Origin: Anaerococcus senegalensis JC48
GTDB taxonomy: Bacteria; Bacillota; Clostridia; Tissierellales; Peptoniphilaceae
Reading direction: 5' to 3'
Assembly: GCF_000321005.1 (NCBI RefSeq)
Contig: NZ_HE578907.1
Span: 918,728 to 982,727 of the forward strand
DNA length: 64,000 nucleotides
The number at the start of each line of letters is the position of its first letter. Within the stretch, counting starts at the first letter, position 1. Positions 48,137 through 58,837 of this stretch are shown piece by piece. The notes under the pieces are model-generated. The model had not been told where the DNA came from. It saw only the letters and a list, made by a program, of their open reading frames with translations, and did not search any database. The translations under genes were made by a program, and so were the position numbers.

Positions 48137-49198
48137 CTATAATATTATAAATTTAAGTATTACTCCCGCTACAAGTCCCATAAATGGATCGCTTGCTGCT
48201 GTTGTTGCCATAGCTATCCCTGCAACTAATATTGTATCACCACCAGCTGCAAAAGCAAGATTAGCATTTGTTGGAACAGTTACAAGAGCTCCAAGTACAA
48301 ATAAAAATCCATGGATTGATTCACCTGGTACAAATTTTCCAAGTTTTGGTAATAGTCCCATAAACATAATTACACCCAAAATAACCATCATTAATATTCC
48401 AGAATTTACAGGATTATCACTAGCTCCTGTTGCAGATATTATAGCCTCAACTGGTGCCCCACCAAAAAGAGAAGAAACCGAATCAGCAAGACCAGAATAA
48501 ATTGTTAGATGGTCAATATTTGCTGTTAAATTTCCATCTCCAAGAGATGCTGTAATATTTCCAAAAGCAATATTTGCACCAATTGTAAGACAAGCTAAAG
48601 ATAGAGCTCCTCTTATTACTTTTTTATTTAAGATAGGTTTTTTTATAGATAGTTTTCTTTCTTCTTTTTTTATATCTTTTCCTATTTCCATTTTCATAAT
48701 ATTTGCATAAATAGAAGAAATCACTACAGAAATTATAATTGTATAAACAAGATTTCTACCAGAAACAAAATAAGTTATCAAAGCACTTATAATTGAAATT
48801 AAACTTACCATTCTTGTTTCAAGTTTTAAGCCATCAACAGCAATTTTTGCAAGAATTAGGCCAACTCCTGCCATCATTCCATTTAATACATAAACTCCTG
48901 CCAAATCAACAATAAAATTAAGACTTCCAGTAATACCAAGAATTGACATAATAATTCCTGCCCAAAATACTACTGATAGCCTTTCAGAAATATTTTCTCC
49001 ATAAGATCCTGCAAGTGCTATAGTTTCTGCTTGCATAGAAATTGGAATTGGTGAATGTAAAAGCGTACAAGCGATTACTCCTACTGCAAATCCTAAAGCA
49101 GTAGGAAAAGCAGAAAAACCAACAGAAAGCGCCAACAAAGCTTGAGGAATTCCATTAATTACTACCCCCAAAGCTGCCATAACGTCATTAAAAGTCAT
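48137..49198 (-). CDS. NCS2-like nucleobase permease
   Basis: 353 residues from the ATG at 49198 (AGGAGG 4-5 bp upstream; the ATG at 49225 precedes it). About ten to twelve helices. SPIPISMQAETIALAGSYGE and the C-terminal ALVTVPTNANLAFAAGGDTILVAGIAMATTAASDP resemble the xanthine/uracil/adenine permease superfamily, but it is shorter than the usual 420-450 residues. Purine base uptake is inferred from the coupled phosphoribosyltransferase. An extended -10 (TGG-TATAAT) lies at 49239-49247. No purine riboswitch seen in the about 35-nt leader. Confidence 0.72.
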   Translation of the reverse strand: MTFNDVMAALGVVINGIPQALLALSVGFSAFPTALGFAVGVIACTLLHSPIPISMQAETIALAGSYGENISERLSVVFWAGIIMSILGITGSLNFIVDLAGVYVLNGMMAGVGLILAKIAVDGLKLETRMVSLISIISALITYFVSGRNLVYTIIISVVISSIYANIMKMEIGKDIKKEERKLSIKKPILNKKVIRGALSLACLTIGANIAFGNITASLGDGNLTANIDHLTIYSGLADSVSSLFGGAPVEAIISATGASDNPVNSGILMMVILGVIMFMGLLPKLGKFVPGESIHGFLFVLGALVTVPTNANLAFAAGGDTILVAGIAMATTAASDPFMGLVAGVILKFIIL

Positions 49199-49264
49199 AA
49201 GACCTCCTATAATAATTATTTTCAAAAATACGAATTTAATTATACCATATTTTATAAATAAAAA

Positions 49265-49286
49265 AAGGCAGATAAAGATCTGCCTT
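49265..49286 (-). terminator. Terminator of the cyclophilin gene
   Basis: AAGGCAGAT (49265-49273) with ATCTGCCTT (49278-49286), four-base loop, then a T-run on the minus strand. Confidence 0.88.
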
Positions 49287-49290
49287 AAAC

Positions 49291-49809
49291 TTACATTTTT
49301 TCAACTTCAGGATAATCTACACCCTTTGTATCAACAGTAACTTTTTTTATTTTAATTTCTTCTAATGGTTTATCATTAAAATCTGTTTTTACATTTGCAA
49401 TTTTATCAATTTCTTCAATTCCTTCAATTATTTTTCCAAAACCTGCATATTCCCCATCAAGATGTGGACTTTTTTTATGCATAATGAAAAATTGACTTCC
49501 TGCAGAATCTGGCATAAATGATCTCGCCATTGATAATACACCCTTGTCATGAGCTAAATTATTTTCAAAACCATTTGATGAAAATTCTCCCTTTATAGAA
49601 TATCCAGGGCCGCCCATTCCACTTCCTTCTGGATCTCCTCCTTGAATCATAAAATCTTTTATAACTCTGTGGAAAATAATTCCATCATAAAAATTATTTT
49701 TTATCAATGAAATAAAATTATTTACTGTATTTGGTGCAATTTCTGGATATAATTCAGCCTTAAATATTGCCCCATTTTCCATTTCAAATGTAACAATTGG
49801 ATTTTCCAT
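49291..49809 (-). CDS. Cyclophilin-type peptidyl-prolyl cis-trans isomerase
   Basis: 172 residues, cytoplasmic (no signal peptide). Catalytic Arg in IIFHRVIKDFMIQGGDPEGSGMGGPGY; GVLSMARSFMPDSAGSQFFIMHKKSPHLDGEYAGFGKII is the rest of the active site. PpiB-like folding helper. Single-gene unit. Confidence 0.93.
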   Translation of the reverse strand: MENPIVTFEMENGAIFKAELYPEIAPNTVNNFISLIKNNFYDGIIFHRVIKDFMIQGGDPEGSGMGGPGYSIKGEFSSNGFENNLAHDKGVLSMARSFMPDSAGSQFFIMHKKSPHLDGEYAGFGKIIEGIEEIDKIANVKTDFNDKPLEEIKIKKVTVDTKGVDYPEVEKM

Positions 49810-49890
49810 TTATATCTCCTTTTTAATAATTTATTTTTAGAATTTTAAACTCATATTTTATTATACTATTATACTTAATTTTACATATAA

Positions 49891-52395
49891 TTATTTAACT
49901 TTTTTATTTATTGTATAAAATAAAGTTAAAGCAGAAAAAATTAATGATGACCCTCTGGAGTAAGATAAATATTTTTCTTCCCAAAAACTAGCATACTTAT
50001 CTTTATAAGTTTTTAATCCCTCAAACGAATAAAAATGATCGCCTAATTTAAATATCATGTACACTATTTTTTCTTGCAAAAATGAATGTCTCATAACTCC
50101 AACATTATAAAGTGGAGCCATACCTAGATCAAAATACTTCACTCCATTTTCTTTTAAATAAGAAAAAATATTAATAAATAAATAATCCATAAGACCATCA
50201 ATATTATCATCATAACGCATCAAATCAACTGTTGCCCAATTTTTATAATATATTGGACAAAGATTTGCAAATGCTATAATTTTACCATCGGGATTTTTTA
50301 CAAGACCTATATCGCCAGTATTTAGATAATCTCTATCAAAAAATCCTAGTGAAAATCCCTTTTCTTTTCCTTCGTCTAACCATGAATTTGAAACTTCCTG
50401 CAATCTTTTAATAGTTTTTCCATCAAAAGGCTTCTTTATAACTTCAAACTTATAACCTTCTCTGTCAATTTTGTTAATAGTTTTTCTGAGATTTTTCTTT
50501 TTCTTTCCATCTAAATTAAATTCTTCCAAATTAACATTGGCACTTTCTCCAAATTTCATAAAATTAAAACCATACTCATGAACTTTCATAGTTATCTCTT
50601 TATTAATTTCATAAAATACAATATTATAGCCTAAATTGTCTGCATTATTAATAAACTCATCTAAAAGCTCATCAAAATAATTTTCATTTCCAATAGGATC
50701 ACCCATAACTATTACCTTATCAGAAACTGTTCTAATTTGAAGACATGCCAAATCTTTATTATCTTTTCTTAGCCAAAATAGATTCTTATCATCCAAAAAT
50801 GCCAAAAATGCTTCCTTAGAACCACCTTGACTTTTAAGTAAGCTCATATATCTATCATAGTCAAATTTTTCTCCTACTTTTACTTTTGATCCTTGTAAAA
50901 ATCTTACCAAAAGATAGGATAATAAATAAATAATAGAAATAGTAACAATTATAGATATAAAATTATATTCGAAAGGAATTATAATAAAGTCATTAGCCTC
51001 ATCAATATTTACATCAATAATTGATCCGAATTTTAAAATCTTACCTACATAAACAATAAGCATAAAATTCGCCAAAATTAAATCTATAAACTTATCTTCA
51101 CTTGCATAAATAAATTGTTTTGTATAAAGTTCATCTCTTGTAATGAGATTTATCACAAACATAATTACAATATATATAAGAGTAGATAAACTATATCCTG
51201 TTGTATAAGTATATAAAAATACAAGTGTTAAAATAATAAAATTTAAAATAAAAGACTTCTTTTGTCTTGATATATAAGCTCTTGCCATAATTATAAAAAT
51301 AAAACCAAACAAAAGAGATGGAAATTGATAAATTGCAGATGCTCTTACAGGGTTTAACTTTGTAAGAATACCTCCTCCATAAGCCTTATCTGGTAAAGTA
51401 GCTGCTAAAATCATAAAAAGACCAAAAATATACATCAAAAAAGTATTTATTACAAGGATAATATTTTTAAATACTTTTTTAATAAAATCTGCATCTTTAA
51501 ATTGAAAAGCTTTAGAAAAGTTTTTACTAAAAAATACAAAAGCCAAGAAAAATGGAACTATATAATACGAAAGTCTATAAAGTAGAATCCAAGCAAGGGC
51601 TAATTCCTGATTAATACCTTGACTTTTTAGTGCAAATAAAATTATCAAATCAAATGAACCAATAGCACCTGGAATCATAGAAATATATCCAACAATATTT
51701 GCAGCAACAACCAAAGTTGAAAGGCTAATCAAATCAAATTTTATTCCCATCAAGTAGCCTATAACTACAAAAGCACTCATTACTCCAAACCATTCAGCAA
51801 TTGAAATAAATAGTAGTTTAAGTTGATTTTTCTTCTCAAATTTTATTTTTCCAATAAAAGATAGTATTAGAACAATAGGGAGATACAAACTTGCTCCTAC
51901 AAGTAAAAATTTATAATTTTCTAATATAGGATTTTCATGAAAGCTAAAAGATAAAAGCGATAAAATAGAAAAAAATGACAAACCACAAGGTAAAAATACC
52001 AACAGTTCTATAATTTTTTTCACAAGTTTACTAGCTTCATGACCCCTACCATAAAAAGTTGTCCTAAGACCAATAGAAATAAATCCACCAAGTCCCAATA
52101 AGTCATTAAAATTATTTATACAAAATCCTGTTTCTGCTATGTATTTTTTATCATAATCATTACCAAGTTCTTTATTTAATACAAAATCATATAAACTAGC
52201 AGGAATATTTGCAAAAATACCATAAATCACCATGAGAATTATTGTAAACAAAGATAAGTTTTTAAAAATAAATTTTATATCTTCAACTTTAATATCTTTT
52301 GATATTTTTTTAAATTGGATAATTACCAGTATTAAAACAGATACCAGAAAAATTTTCTTAAATATTTCTTTAAAATTATATAATTTTTCTTTCAT
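49891..52395 (-). CDS. mprF: MprF: phosphatidylglycerol aminoacyltransferase/flippase
   Basis: 834 residues. N-terminal flippase of about 14 helices (residues 1-505) and a C-terminal synthase of the DUF2156/GNAT-like fold (about 530-815, with SWLDEGKEKGFSLGFFDRDYL and YFDLGMAPLYNVG). It transfers Lys or Ala from aminoacyl-tRNA to phosphatidylglycerol and flips the product, giving resistance to cationic peptides. Functionally linked to the Bce-like cassette elsewhere in the window. Located between tuf's terminator and the cyclophilin gene. Confidence 0.92.
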   Translation of the reverse strand: MKEKLYNFKEIFKKIFLVSVLILVIIQFKKISKDIKVEDIKFIFKNLSLFTIILMVIYGIFANIPASLYDFVLNKELGNDYDKKYIAETGFCINNFNDLLGLGGFISIGLRTTFYGRGHEASKLVKKIIELLVFLPCGLSFFSILSLLSFSFHENPILENYKFLLVGASLYLPIVLILSFIGKIKFEKKNQLKLLFISIAEWFGVMSAFVVIGYLMGIKFDLISLSTLVVAANIVGYISMIPGAIGSFDLIILFALKSQGINQELALAWILLYRLSYYIVPFFLAFVFFSKNFSKAFQFKDADFIKKVFKNIILVINTFLMYIFGLFMILAATLPDKAYGGGILTKLNPVRASAIYQFPSLLFGFIFIIMARAYISRQKKSFILNFIILTLVFLYTYTTGYSLSTLIYIVIMFVINLITRDELYTKQFIYASEDKFIDLILANFMLIVYVGKILKFGSIIDVNIDEANDFIIIPFEYNFISIIVTISIIYLLSYLLVRFLQGSKVKVGEKFDYDRYMSLLKSQGGSKEAFLAFLDDKNLFWLRKDNKDLACLQIRTVSDKVIVMGDPIGNENYFDELLDEFINNADNLGYNIVFYEINKEITMKVHEYGFNFMKFGESANVNLEEFNLDGKKKKNLRKTINKIDREGYKFEVIKKPFDGKTIKRLQEVSNSWLDEGKEKGFSLGFFDRDYLNTGDIGLVKNPDGKIIAFANLCPIYYKNWATVDLMRYDDNIDGLMDYLFINIFSYLKENGVKYFDLGMAPLYNVGVMRHSFLQEKIVYMIFKLGDHFYSFEGLKTYKDKYASFWEEKYLSYSRGSSLIFSALTLFYTINKKVK

Positions 52396-52445
52396 CTCAC
52401 TTCCTTATAATAATCAAATTAAAAATTTAAAATATATTTTAAAAA

Positions 52446-52466
52446 AAGACGGGTTAAACCCGCCTT
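52446..52466 (-). terminator. Terminator of the str operon
   Basis: AAGACGGGTT (52446-52455) with AACCCGCCTT (52457-52466), one G-U pair on the minus strand, then a U-run from the plus-strand A's at 52441-52447. Confidence 0.85.
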
Positions 52467-52498
52467 TTAAATTTTATTTTATTTCAAATTTAAGCTAA

Positions 52499-53695
52499 TT
52501 AAGCTATTACTTTAGAAACAACTCCTGAAGCAACTGTTCTTCCACCTTCTCTTACTGCGAATCTTAATCCTTCTTCAAGAGCGATTGGTTTTTGTAATTT
52601 GATTTTGAATGTTGCGTTGTCTCCTGGCATTACCATTTCTGTTCCTTCTTCTAGTTGGATATCTCCTGTTACGTCTGTTGTTCTGAAGAAGAATTGTGGT
52701 CTATAGCCTGAGAAGAATGGTGTATGACGTCCACCTTCTTCTTTTGTTAGTACGTATACTTGTCCTTCAAATTCTGTGTGTGGGTGTACTGAACCTGGTT
52801 CTGCTATTACTTGTCCTCTTTGGATTTCGTTTCTTTGTACTCCTCTTAGTAGTAATGCACAGTTGTCTCCTGATTCTGTTACTTCTAGTGATTTGTGGAA
52901 CATTTCGATTCCTGTTACTACTACTTCTCTTGTTTTTTCTGTTAGTCCTACTATTTCTACTGTAGATCCAAGTTTTAGTGTTCCTCTTTCTACTCTTCCT
53001 GTTGCTACTGTTCCTCTTCCTGAGATTGTCATTACGTCTTCTACTGGCATTAGGAATGGTTGGTCGTTATCTCTTTCTGGAATATCGAAGTATTCGTCTA
53101 CTTGTTCCATTAAGTCTAAGATTTTGTCTGACCATTCGCCTTCTCCACCTTCTTGTAGTGATTTTAATGCTGATCCTACTACTACTGGTGCTTCATCTCC
53201 ATCGAATTCGTATTCTGATAGTAAGTCTCTTACTTCCATTTCTACTAATTCGATTAGTTCTGGATCATCTACTTGGTCTTCTTTGTTTAGGAATACTGCG
53301 ATTTTTGGTACTCCTACTTGTCTAGCTAAAAGAATGTGTTCTCTTGTTTGTGGCATTGGACCATCAGCTGCACTTACTACTAGGATTGCTCCATCCATTT
53401 GTGCTGCTCCTGTGATCATGTTTTTAACGTAGTCAGCGTGGCCTGGGGCATCGATGTGTGCGTAGTGTCTTTTTTCTGTTTCATATTCTACTACTGATGT
53501 ATTGATTGTGATTCCTCTTTCTCTTTCTTCTGGAGCTTTATCAATTTTATCGTAGTCTATGAATTCACCTGTTCCATATTTTTTGTTTAATGCTTGGGTG
53601 ATTGCTGCTGTTGTTGTTGTTTTACCGTGGTCAACGTGTCCGATTGTACCAATATTAATATGTGGTTTACTTCTTTCAAATGTTTCTTTACTCAT
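52499..53695 (-). CDS. tuf: Elongation factor Tu
   Basis: 398 residues. GTP-binding motifs [14 protein letters not shown] and NKED, plus the EF-Tu-specific [27 protein letters not shown] and C-terminal [19 protein letters not shown]. Delivers aminoacyl-tRNA to the ribosome. Last gene of the str operon; codon choice is strongly biased (GGT, ACT, GTA) as expected for very high expression. Confidence 0.98.
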   Translation of the reverse strand: MSKETFERSKPHINIGTIGHVDHGKTTTTAAITQALNKKYGTGEFIDYDKIDKAPEERERGITINTSVVEYETEKRHYAHIDAPGHADYVKNMITGAAQMDGAILVVSAADGPMPQTREHILLARQVGVPKIAVFLNKEDQVDDPELIELVEMEVRDLLSEYEFDGDEAPVVVGSALKSLQEGGEGEWSDKILDLMEQVDEYFDIPERDNDQPFLMPVEDVMTISGRGTVATGRVERGTLKLGSTVEIVGLTEKTREVVVTGIEMFHKSLEVTESGDNCALLLRGVQRNEIQRGQVIAEPGSVHPHTEFEGQVYVLTKEEGGRHTPFFSGYRPQFFFRTTDVTGDIQLEEGTEMVMPGDNATFKIKLQKPIALEEGLRFAVREGGRTVASGVVSKVIA

Positions 53696-53708
53696 GTCAT
53701 CCTCCTAA

Positions 53709-55781
53709 TTATTTATTTAAAACTTCTTCTTTTACACTTTCAGGTACTTGAGCGTAATGATCAAATTGCATTGAATATGTTGCTCTACCTTGAGTTTTAC
53801 TTCTTAGATCTGTTGCATATCCAAACATTTCTGAAAGTGGAATGAATGCATCTAATATATGAATTCCATCTTTTGGGTTCATTCCATCAATTTTTCCTCT
53901 TCTTGATGAAACATCTCCCATTACATCTCCTAGATATTCATCTGGTGTTGTAATTTCTACTTTTTCCATTGGCTCAAGTAATACTGGTTTTGCTTTTGCT
54001 ACAGCATTTTTAAGAGCCATAGATCCTGCTACGTGGAAGGCAACTTCTGATGAGTCAACTTCGTGGTATGAACCATCGAATACTTCTACGTGCAAGTCAA
54101 CCATTGGATATCCACCAAGTATACCTTGAGTAGCTGCTTCTCTAACACCTTCTTCAACTGGTTTAATGTATTCTTTTGGAATTGCTCCACCAACGATTTT
54201 GGATTCGAATGTAATTCCTGCTCCTTCTTCGCCAGGCATAATTCTAAGAACAACATCACCGTATTGACCAGAACCACCAGATTGTCTTACAAACTTACCT
54301 TGTGCTTCTGCAGGTTGTGTTATAGATTCTCTATAAGCTACTTGTGGGTTACCAATGTTAGCTTCTACTTTGAATTCACGGAGTAATCTATCAACGATAA
54401 TTTCAAGGTGTAGTTCTCCCATTCCTGAAATTATTGTTTGTCCTGTTTCTTCATCTGTTTTTGTAACAAATGTTGGATCTTCTTCTGCAAGTTTTTGAAG
54501 ACCTAGAGCCATTTTATCTTGACTTGCTCTTGTTTTTGGTTCAATAGCAACAGATATAACTGGATCTGGGAATTCCATGTTTTCAAGAATGATTGGATCA
54601 TCTTGAACGCAGAGTGAGTCTCCTGTAGTTGTATTTTTTAGTCCAAGAAGAGCTACTATATCGCCACAATAACCTGTTTCGATTTCTTCTTGTTTGTTTG
54701 AGTGCATTTGTAGGATTCTTCCTACTCTTTCTCTTTTACCCTTTGTAGCATTGTAAATGTATGAACCTGATTCGATTGTTCCTGAATAGATTCTTGCATA
54801 AATTAACTTACCTACATATGGGTCTGTTACTACTTTAAATGCTAGGGCAGAAAGTGGCTCTTTATCTCCAGCTTTTCTTTCAAGTACTTTTTCTTCATCT
54901 TTAGGATCTGTTCCTTGAACTGCTGGTATATCAAGTGGACTTGGCATGTAATCAACTATTGCATCAAGTAACGCTTGAACACCTTTGTTTTTATAAGCTG
55001 ATCCACAAAGACATGGGAATATTTTCTTTTCAATAGTTCCCTTTCTTATAGCAGTTTTTATTTCATCTACGGAAACTTCTTCACCTTCAAGATATTTCAT
55101 CATGATTGTGTCATCAATTTCTGATAGTTCTTCTAAAAGATTTGTTCTAAATTCTTCTGCTTTTTCTTTTAAGTTTTCTGGAATTTCGCCTTTAATTGGG
55201 TGAGCGCCTAAGTCTTCTGTTTTGTATGTTACAGATTCCATTGTTACTAGGTCAACTACACCTTCAAATTCAGATTCAGCTCCTATAGGAATTTCTATAG
55301 GTACTGCATTAGCTTTTAATTTTTCTTTTATTGTATCTACAGACATATAGAAATCAGCGCCTGTAGCATCCATTTTATTTATGAAACAAAATCTTGGAAT
55401 GTCATATTTATCAGCTTGTCTCCAAACTGTTTCAGATTGTGGTTCTACACCACTTTTAGCATCAAATAGTGCAACAGCTCCATCAAGAACTCTTAGAGAT
55501 CTTTCAACTTCTACTGTAAAGTCAACGTGGCCTGGTGTATCTATGATGTTTATTCTATGACCATCCCAGTAACATGTTGTTGCAGCAGATCCGATTGTAA
55601 TTCCACGTTCCTTTTCTTGGTCCATAGAATCCATTACTGCTGTACCATCATGAGTATCACCTATTTTGTAAATCTTACCGGTATAATATAACATTCTTTC
55701 TGTTACTGTTGTTTTACCTGCATCGATATGTGCCATGATACCTATATTTCTGGTTTCTTTTAATGAGACATCTCTTGACAT
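53709..55781 (-). CDS. fusA: Elongation factor G
   Basis: 690 residues. GTPase motifs [14 protein letters not shown] and NKMD, then the G', II, III, IV and V domains (for instance [16 protein letters not shown] in domain IV). Catalyses translocation. Located 9 bp downstream of rpsG and 13 bp upstream of tuf. Confidence 0.98.
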   Translation of the reverse strand: MSRDVSLKETRNIGIMAHIDAGKTTVTERMLYYTGKIYKIGDTHDGTAVMDSMDQEKERGITIGSAATTCYWDGHRINIIDTPGHVDFTVEVERSLRVLDGAVALFDAKSGVEPQSETVWRQADKYDIPRFCFINKMDATGADFYMSVDTIKEKLKANAVPIEIPIGAESEFEGVVDLVTMESVTYKTEDLGAHPIKGEIPENLKEKAEEFRTNLLEELSEIDDTIMMKYLEGEEVSVDEIKTAIRKGTIEKKIFPCLCGSAYKNKGVQALLDAIVDYMPSPLDIPAVQGTDPKDEEKVLERKAGDKEPLSALAFKVVTDPYVGKLIYARIYSGTIESGSYIYNATKGKRERVGRILQMHSNKQEEIETGYCGDIVALLGLKNTTTGDSLCVQDDPIILENMEFPDPVISVAIEPKTRASQDKMALGLQKLAEEDPTFVTKTDEETGQTIISGMGELHLEIIVDRLLREFKVEANIGNPQVAYRESITQPAEAQGKFVRQSGGSGQYGDVVLRIMPGEEGAGITFESKIVGGAIPKEYIKPVEEGVREAATQGILGGYPMVDLHVEVFDGSYHEVDSSEVAFHVAGSMALKNAVAKAKPVLLEPMEKVEITTPDEYLGDVMGDVSSRRGKIDGMNPKDGIHILDAFIPLSEMFGYATDLRSKTQGRATYSMQFDHYAQVPESVKEEVLNK

Positions 55782-55789
55782 TGATCCCC

Positions 55790-56260
55790 CTAATATCTAT
55801 AGTGTGCGAAAGCTTTGTTTGCTTCAGCAGCTCTGTGCATTTCTTCTTTACGTTTAACGCTGGCACCAGCATTGTTTGATGCATCTAAAATTTCTTTAGA
55901 TAATCTTTCTACCATAGTTTTTTCTCCACGTGCTCTTGAGAAATTTACTAACCATCTTAAACCTAAAGTTTGTCTTCTTTCTGGTCTAACTTCCATAGGT
56001 ACTTGGTAGTTAGCTCCACCGATTCTTCTTGCTTTAACTTCAAGTGTTGGCATAATATTTTCTAAAGCTTGGTAGAATACTTCTAATGGATCGTTACCTG
56101 AAGTTTCTCCAACTATTTCGAAAGCATCATAAACTATTTTTGTAGCAACACCTTTTTTACCGTCTAGCATAACATTGTTGATAAGCTTTGTTACAACTCT
56201 ATCGTTATACTTAGCATCAGGCATTACCTCTCTTTTTGGTATATGTCCTTTTCTTGACAC
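55790..56260 (-). CDS. rpsG: 30S ribosomal protein S7
   Basis: 156 residues, starting at the GTG at 56260, placed by AAAGGAGGG about 7 bp upstream and by homology ([19 protein letters not shown]). A longer in-frame ORF upstream (to 56377) has no ribosome site. [27 protein letters not shown] is the S7 signature. Primary 16S rRNA binder of the head; it may regulate the str operon translationally. Confidence 0.96.
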   Translation of the reverse strand: MSRKGHIPKREVMPDAKYNDRVVTKLINNVMLDGKKGVATKIVYDAFEIVGETSGNDPLEVFYQALENIMPTLEVKARRIGGANYQVPMEVRPERRQTLGLRWLVNFSRARGEKTMVERLSKEILDASNNAGASVKRKEEMHRAAEANKAFAHYRY

Positions 56261-56392
56261 TTTGCTTCCCTCCTTTACCAATTTAGTAATATCTTTAGTA
56301 CTCGACCATAAGGCCTTAAACGACCTTAAAGCCGTTCGTGTGCACATATACTTTATATTAATTAGTACATTATGCACTACATCTAAATACTA
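56261..56392 (-). promoter_or_regulatory. rpsL-rpsG intercistronic leader
   Basis: 132-nt gap in an operon where other gaps are 8-13 bp. It holds an imperfect stem (GGCCTTAA/TTAAAGCC at about 56312-56333). S7 binds an intercistronic hairpin at this place in Escherichia coli; a similar role here is inferred. Confidence 0.35.
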
Positions 56393-56803
56393 CTAATTTT
56401 CTTTTTTAGCTCCGTATTTAGATCTACCTTGTTTTCTTCCTTCTACTCCTGCTGTATCAAGAGTACCTCTTATAATATGGTATCTAACACCTGGAAGGTC
56501 TTTTACTCTTCCTCCTCTTATAAGTACAACAGAGTGTTCTTGAAGATTGTGTCCGATTCCTGGTATATAAGAAAGAACTTCTGCACCATTTGTTAGTCTA
56601 ACTCTGGCAACTTTTCTCAAAGCTGAGTTAGGTTTTTTAGGTGTTACTGTTCTTACTGAAGTACAAACTCCACGTTTTTGTGGTGATTGTGATTTAGTTT
56701 GTCTTCTTTTAAGTGTATTGAAGTTGTAACCTAAAGCTGGTGTAGCTGACTTTTCGTTTATTGTCTTTCTACCTTTTCTAACAAGTTGATTAATTGTAGG
56801 CAT
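56393..56803 (-). CDS. rpsL: 30S ribosomal protein S12
   Basis: 136 residues. [55 protein letters not shown] are the decoding-centre blocks; the streptomycin-linked Lys of the KKPNSALRK loop is wild-type. First gene of the str operon rpsL-rpsG-fusA-tuf. Confidence 0.98.
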   Translation of the reverse strand: MPTINQLVRKGRKTINEKSATPALGYNFNTLKRRQTKSQSPQKRGVCTSVRTVTPKKPNSALRKVARVRLTNGAEVLSYIPGIGHNLQEHSVVLIRGGRVKDLPGVRYHIIRGTLDTAGVEGRKQGRSKYGAKKEN

Positions 56804-56843
56804 AATGCACCTCCTTTTTTTCTAAATTTTAATCATCTTAAAA

Positions 56844-56897
56844 ATTGGCATTACGCCAATCCTTATTTATTCTACTATTGATTAAATGTCTTGTCAA
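56844..56897 (-). promoter_or_regulatory. str operon promoter and 5' hairpin
   Basis: Minus strand TTGACA (56897 to 56892), 17-bp spacer, TAGAAT (56874 to 56869). The transcript would begin at about 56862 with the hairpin ATTGGC-N5-GCCAAT (56844-56860) at its very 5' end, which could stabilise the mRNA. The rpsL ribosome site AAAGGAGGTG follows 50 nt later. Confidence 0.7.
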
Positions 56898-57351
56898 CTT
56901 ATCTTATCTTATTTTCAATAATTAATAGATTTTTTTAATTTTTGGTTTTCATTTATTTTTTTCTTTTGTTAGAGATTAAGATTATTTAAAATATAGATAT
57001 ATATGACAATAAATTATTTAATGTTTTAAAAAACGAATGTATTATGAGAATTGTTACTTAGTCTGACTATAAAGCTCATTTAACTAATACTTGGAATTTT
57101 TTTAAAGTTAAAGATTATAAAATTTAATACTTAAATCAGATATGAAAAAGGCTGAAGAAAATATTAAAGTAAATGCATTATTCTTATTACATTAGCTAGT
57201 AAAAAAATAGAAGTTTTTATATATTATTAAGGAACCTGTTCTAATATTTTCGGCCAAGCTAAGTTTATAACTGAAGTAAATGAATTAATAATGTTCATTT
57301 TTCGATAAGCTTTTAATAAAAATTATATATATCAAACAAAAAATATAATTT
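56898..57351. other. Gene-free AT-rich region between the RpiR pair and the str promoter
   Basis: No intact ORF of note. Short plus-strand frames (MKKAEENIKVNALFLL from 57142, FGQAKFITEVNELI near 57252-57290) interrupted by stops suggest decayed coding sequence, not identified. It lies at the border where the sugar module meets the str operon. Confidence 0.3.
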
Positions 57352-57352
57352 T

Positions 57353-57374
57353 AGGCAAGGTTTAGACCTTGCCT
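57353..57374 (-). terminator. Terminator of the RpiR pair
   Basis: AGGCAAGGT (57353-57361) with ACCTTGCCT (57366-57374), overlapping the stop codon at 57362. Confidence 0.8.
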
Positions 57375-58126
57375 TTATTTTTACTTTTATAATTTAAATA
57401 TTTTAATACCAAAAAATCTATTATTACATAGTATTGACTAACTGGTCTTATGGATGTGCTTTCTTTATATCTATATACTTCATGAGATACAAAGGATAGA
57501 TTGTAGTCTGATATTTGAGATAATTTGTTGTTTGAAAGTTTTGTTATCGATACTAAATTTATTCTCTTTCTTATTTTTTTTATAAATTCTAGTAATATTG
57601 TATTTTCACCTGAAAATGATATAGCTATCACTATATCATCTCTTTTGATATTTTTATTTAATAATTCTAAATCATTTTTTATATCTAGAGTGTATGCGAT
57701 AACACCTATATTTAGGAAATTTCTTTTTAGCTCTTCTGCCAAATTTTTTTGAATATACCCTGTATATATTAAATATATTTTATTCGTATTATATAAGCTT
57801 TCAAATAAGCCATCTAAATTTAATCCTTTTATCATGTTCATAGATAATGATATATCGTTATAAGTATAGTCTATTTCATTCTCATCAAAATCAACTATTT
57901 TTTCTCTTTCCCATTTTATTAGATATTTTAATTCTGAATATCCATCAAGACCTATTCTATTAGCAAAGTTTACTATGGATGATTGACTAAAGTTCGATTT
58001 TTCTGAAAATTCTTTTAAAGTTTTTTCTACAAAATCAGTTTTTTCCTGCATTATATATGAATATAAGTTTATATCATTTTTGTCTAATTTATTATAATTA
58101 TCTCTTATTAAATCATTTATTTTCAT
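57362..58126 (-). CDS. RpiR/MurR-family regulator, second of a tandem pair
   Basis: 254 residues. N-terminal HTH_6 domain (about 1-75; FSEKSNFSQSSIVNFANRIGLDGYSELKYLIKWE), then an SIS sugar-phosphate-binding domain (about 105-235; IYLIYTGYIQKNLAEELKRNF, VIAISFSGENTILLEFIKKI). Overlaps the first RpiR gene by 14 bp. Probably senses phosphorylated alpha-glucoside or glucose-6-phosphate. Confidence 0.85.
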   Translation of the reverse strand: MKINDLIRDNYNKLDKNDINLYSYIMQEKTDFVEKTLKEFSEKSNFSQSSIVNFANRIGLDGYSELKYLIKWEREKIVDFDENEIDYTYNDISLSMNMIKGLNLDGLFESLYNTNKIYLIYTGYIQKNLAEELKRNFLNIGVIAYTLDIKNDLELLNKNIKRDDIVIAISFSGENTILLEFIKKIRKRINLVSITKLSNNKLSQISDYNLSFVSHEVYRYKESTSIRPVSQYYVIIDFLVLKYLNYKSKNKGKV

Positions 58127-58805
58127 TTTTAATCCTAAATTCTTGATATTTTATAAAGAAATTTTCTATTTCTTCTAATTTTTTTGCAATTGAATTTATT
58201 TTATTTTTCTCTAATTTTTTTATATGTATAGTATAATCTGATAAAAATGATTTGGAATACGAGTCTGTTATTAGGATTTTTTTAGTATTTAAGTTTGATA
58301 TTAAACTTAATAATTCTAAGCTGTCCGGATCTTCTGATAAGTCAATTATAAATATTGTTGAATCTTTTAGTGAATTTTTGTTGAAGGTACTAATTTCATC
58401 CCTTCCTTGAAATGTTTCTGATAGTTTACCTAAATCTTTTAGATAGGATTTTATAGAATTTTTTATTATATCTTCAAAGTCTCCATTTCCATAAATAAAA
58501 ATATTATTAGATTTGTCTAATTTTTCCAATATTTCATTTATATTTTCATCATTTTCTTCTGTTTTTTCATCTTCCCTTTTTACTTCATTTTGGTTTAAAT
58601 AATATTTAAATTCACTATAACCATCAAAACCAATTTTTTGGGTAAATCTTAATATACTAGTTCTTGATGTAAGACATTTTTTTGCAAGTTCGTTTATAGA
58701 TAAATCTAGTTTTTCATTCTTTTCATCTATTAGAAAATCTGCTATAGCGAGGTCTGTCTGAGTAAATTTTTCTTTATTCTTCTTAATTATTTCTTCTAAC
58801 TTCAA
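58113..58805 (-). CDS. RpiR/MurR-family regulator, first of a tandem pair
   Basis: 230 residues, TTG start at 58805 preceded by AGGAG 6 bp upstream. HTH_6 domain (LSINELAKKCLTSRTSILRFTQKIGFDGYSEFKYYL), acidic linker, then a short, divergent SIS domain (NNIFIYGNGDFEDIIKNSI). The SIS part lacks the canonical Ser-rich loop SxSGxT, so ligand binding may be weakened. Its -10 (TATAAT) seems to lie in the loop of the terminator after the glucosidase gene. Confidence 0.82.
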   Translation of the reverse strand: MKLEEIIKKNKEKFTQTDLAIADFLIDEKNEKLDLSINELAKKCLTSRTSILRFTQKIGFDGYSEFKYYLNQNEVKREDEKTEENDENINEILEKLDKSNNIFIYGNGDFEDIIKNSIKSYLKDLGKLSETFQGRDEISTFNKNSLKDSTIFIIDLSEDPDSLELLSLISNLNTKKILITDSYSKSFLSDYTIHIKKLEKNKINSIAKKLEEIENFFIKYQEFRIKNENK

Positions 58806-58837
58806 TTTTATCTCCTAAATAAATATTTCAATAAAAA

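Noticed and set aside
48132-49247. Purine riboswitch controlling the permease and phosphoribosyltransferase
   Set aside because: The leader is only about 35 nt and the conserved purine-aptamer loops are absent.
52776-53432. 218-residue plus-strand ORF opposite tuf
   Set aside because: Shadow of the strongly codon-biased EF-Tu gene; low-complexity Ser/Thr/Leu composition, no start signals.
56261-56377. N-terminal extension of S7
   Set aside because: The longer in-frame ORF has no ribosome site, whereas a strong site precedes the GTG at 56260, which gives the standard 156-residue protein.
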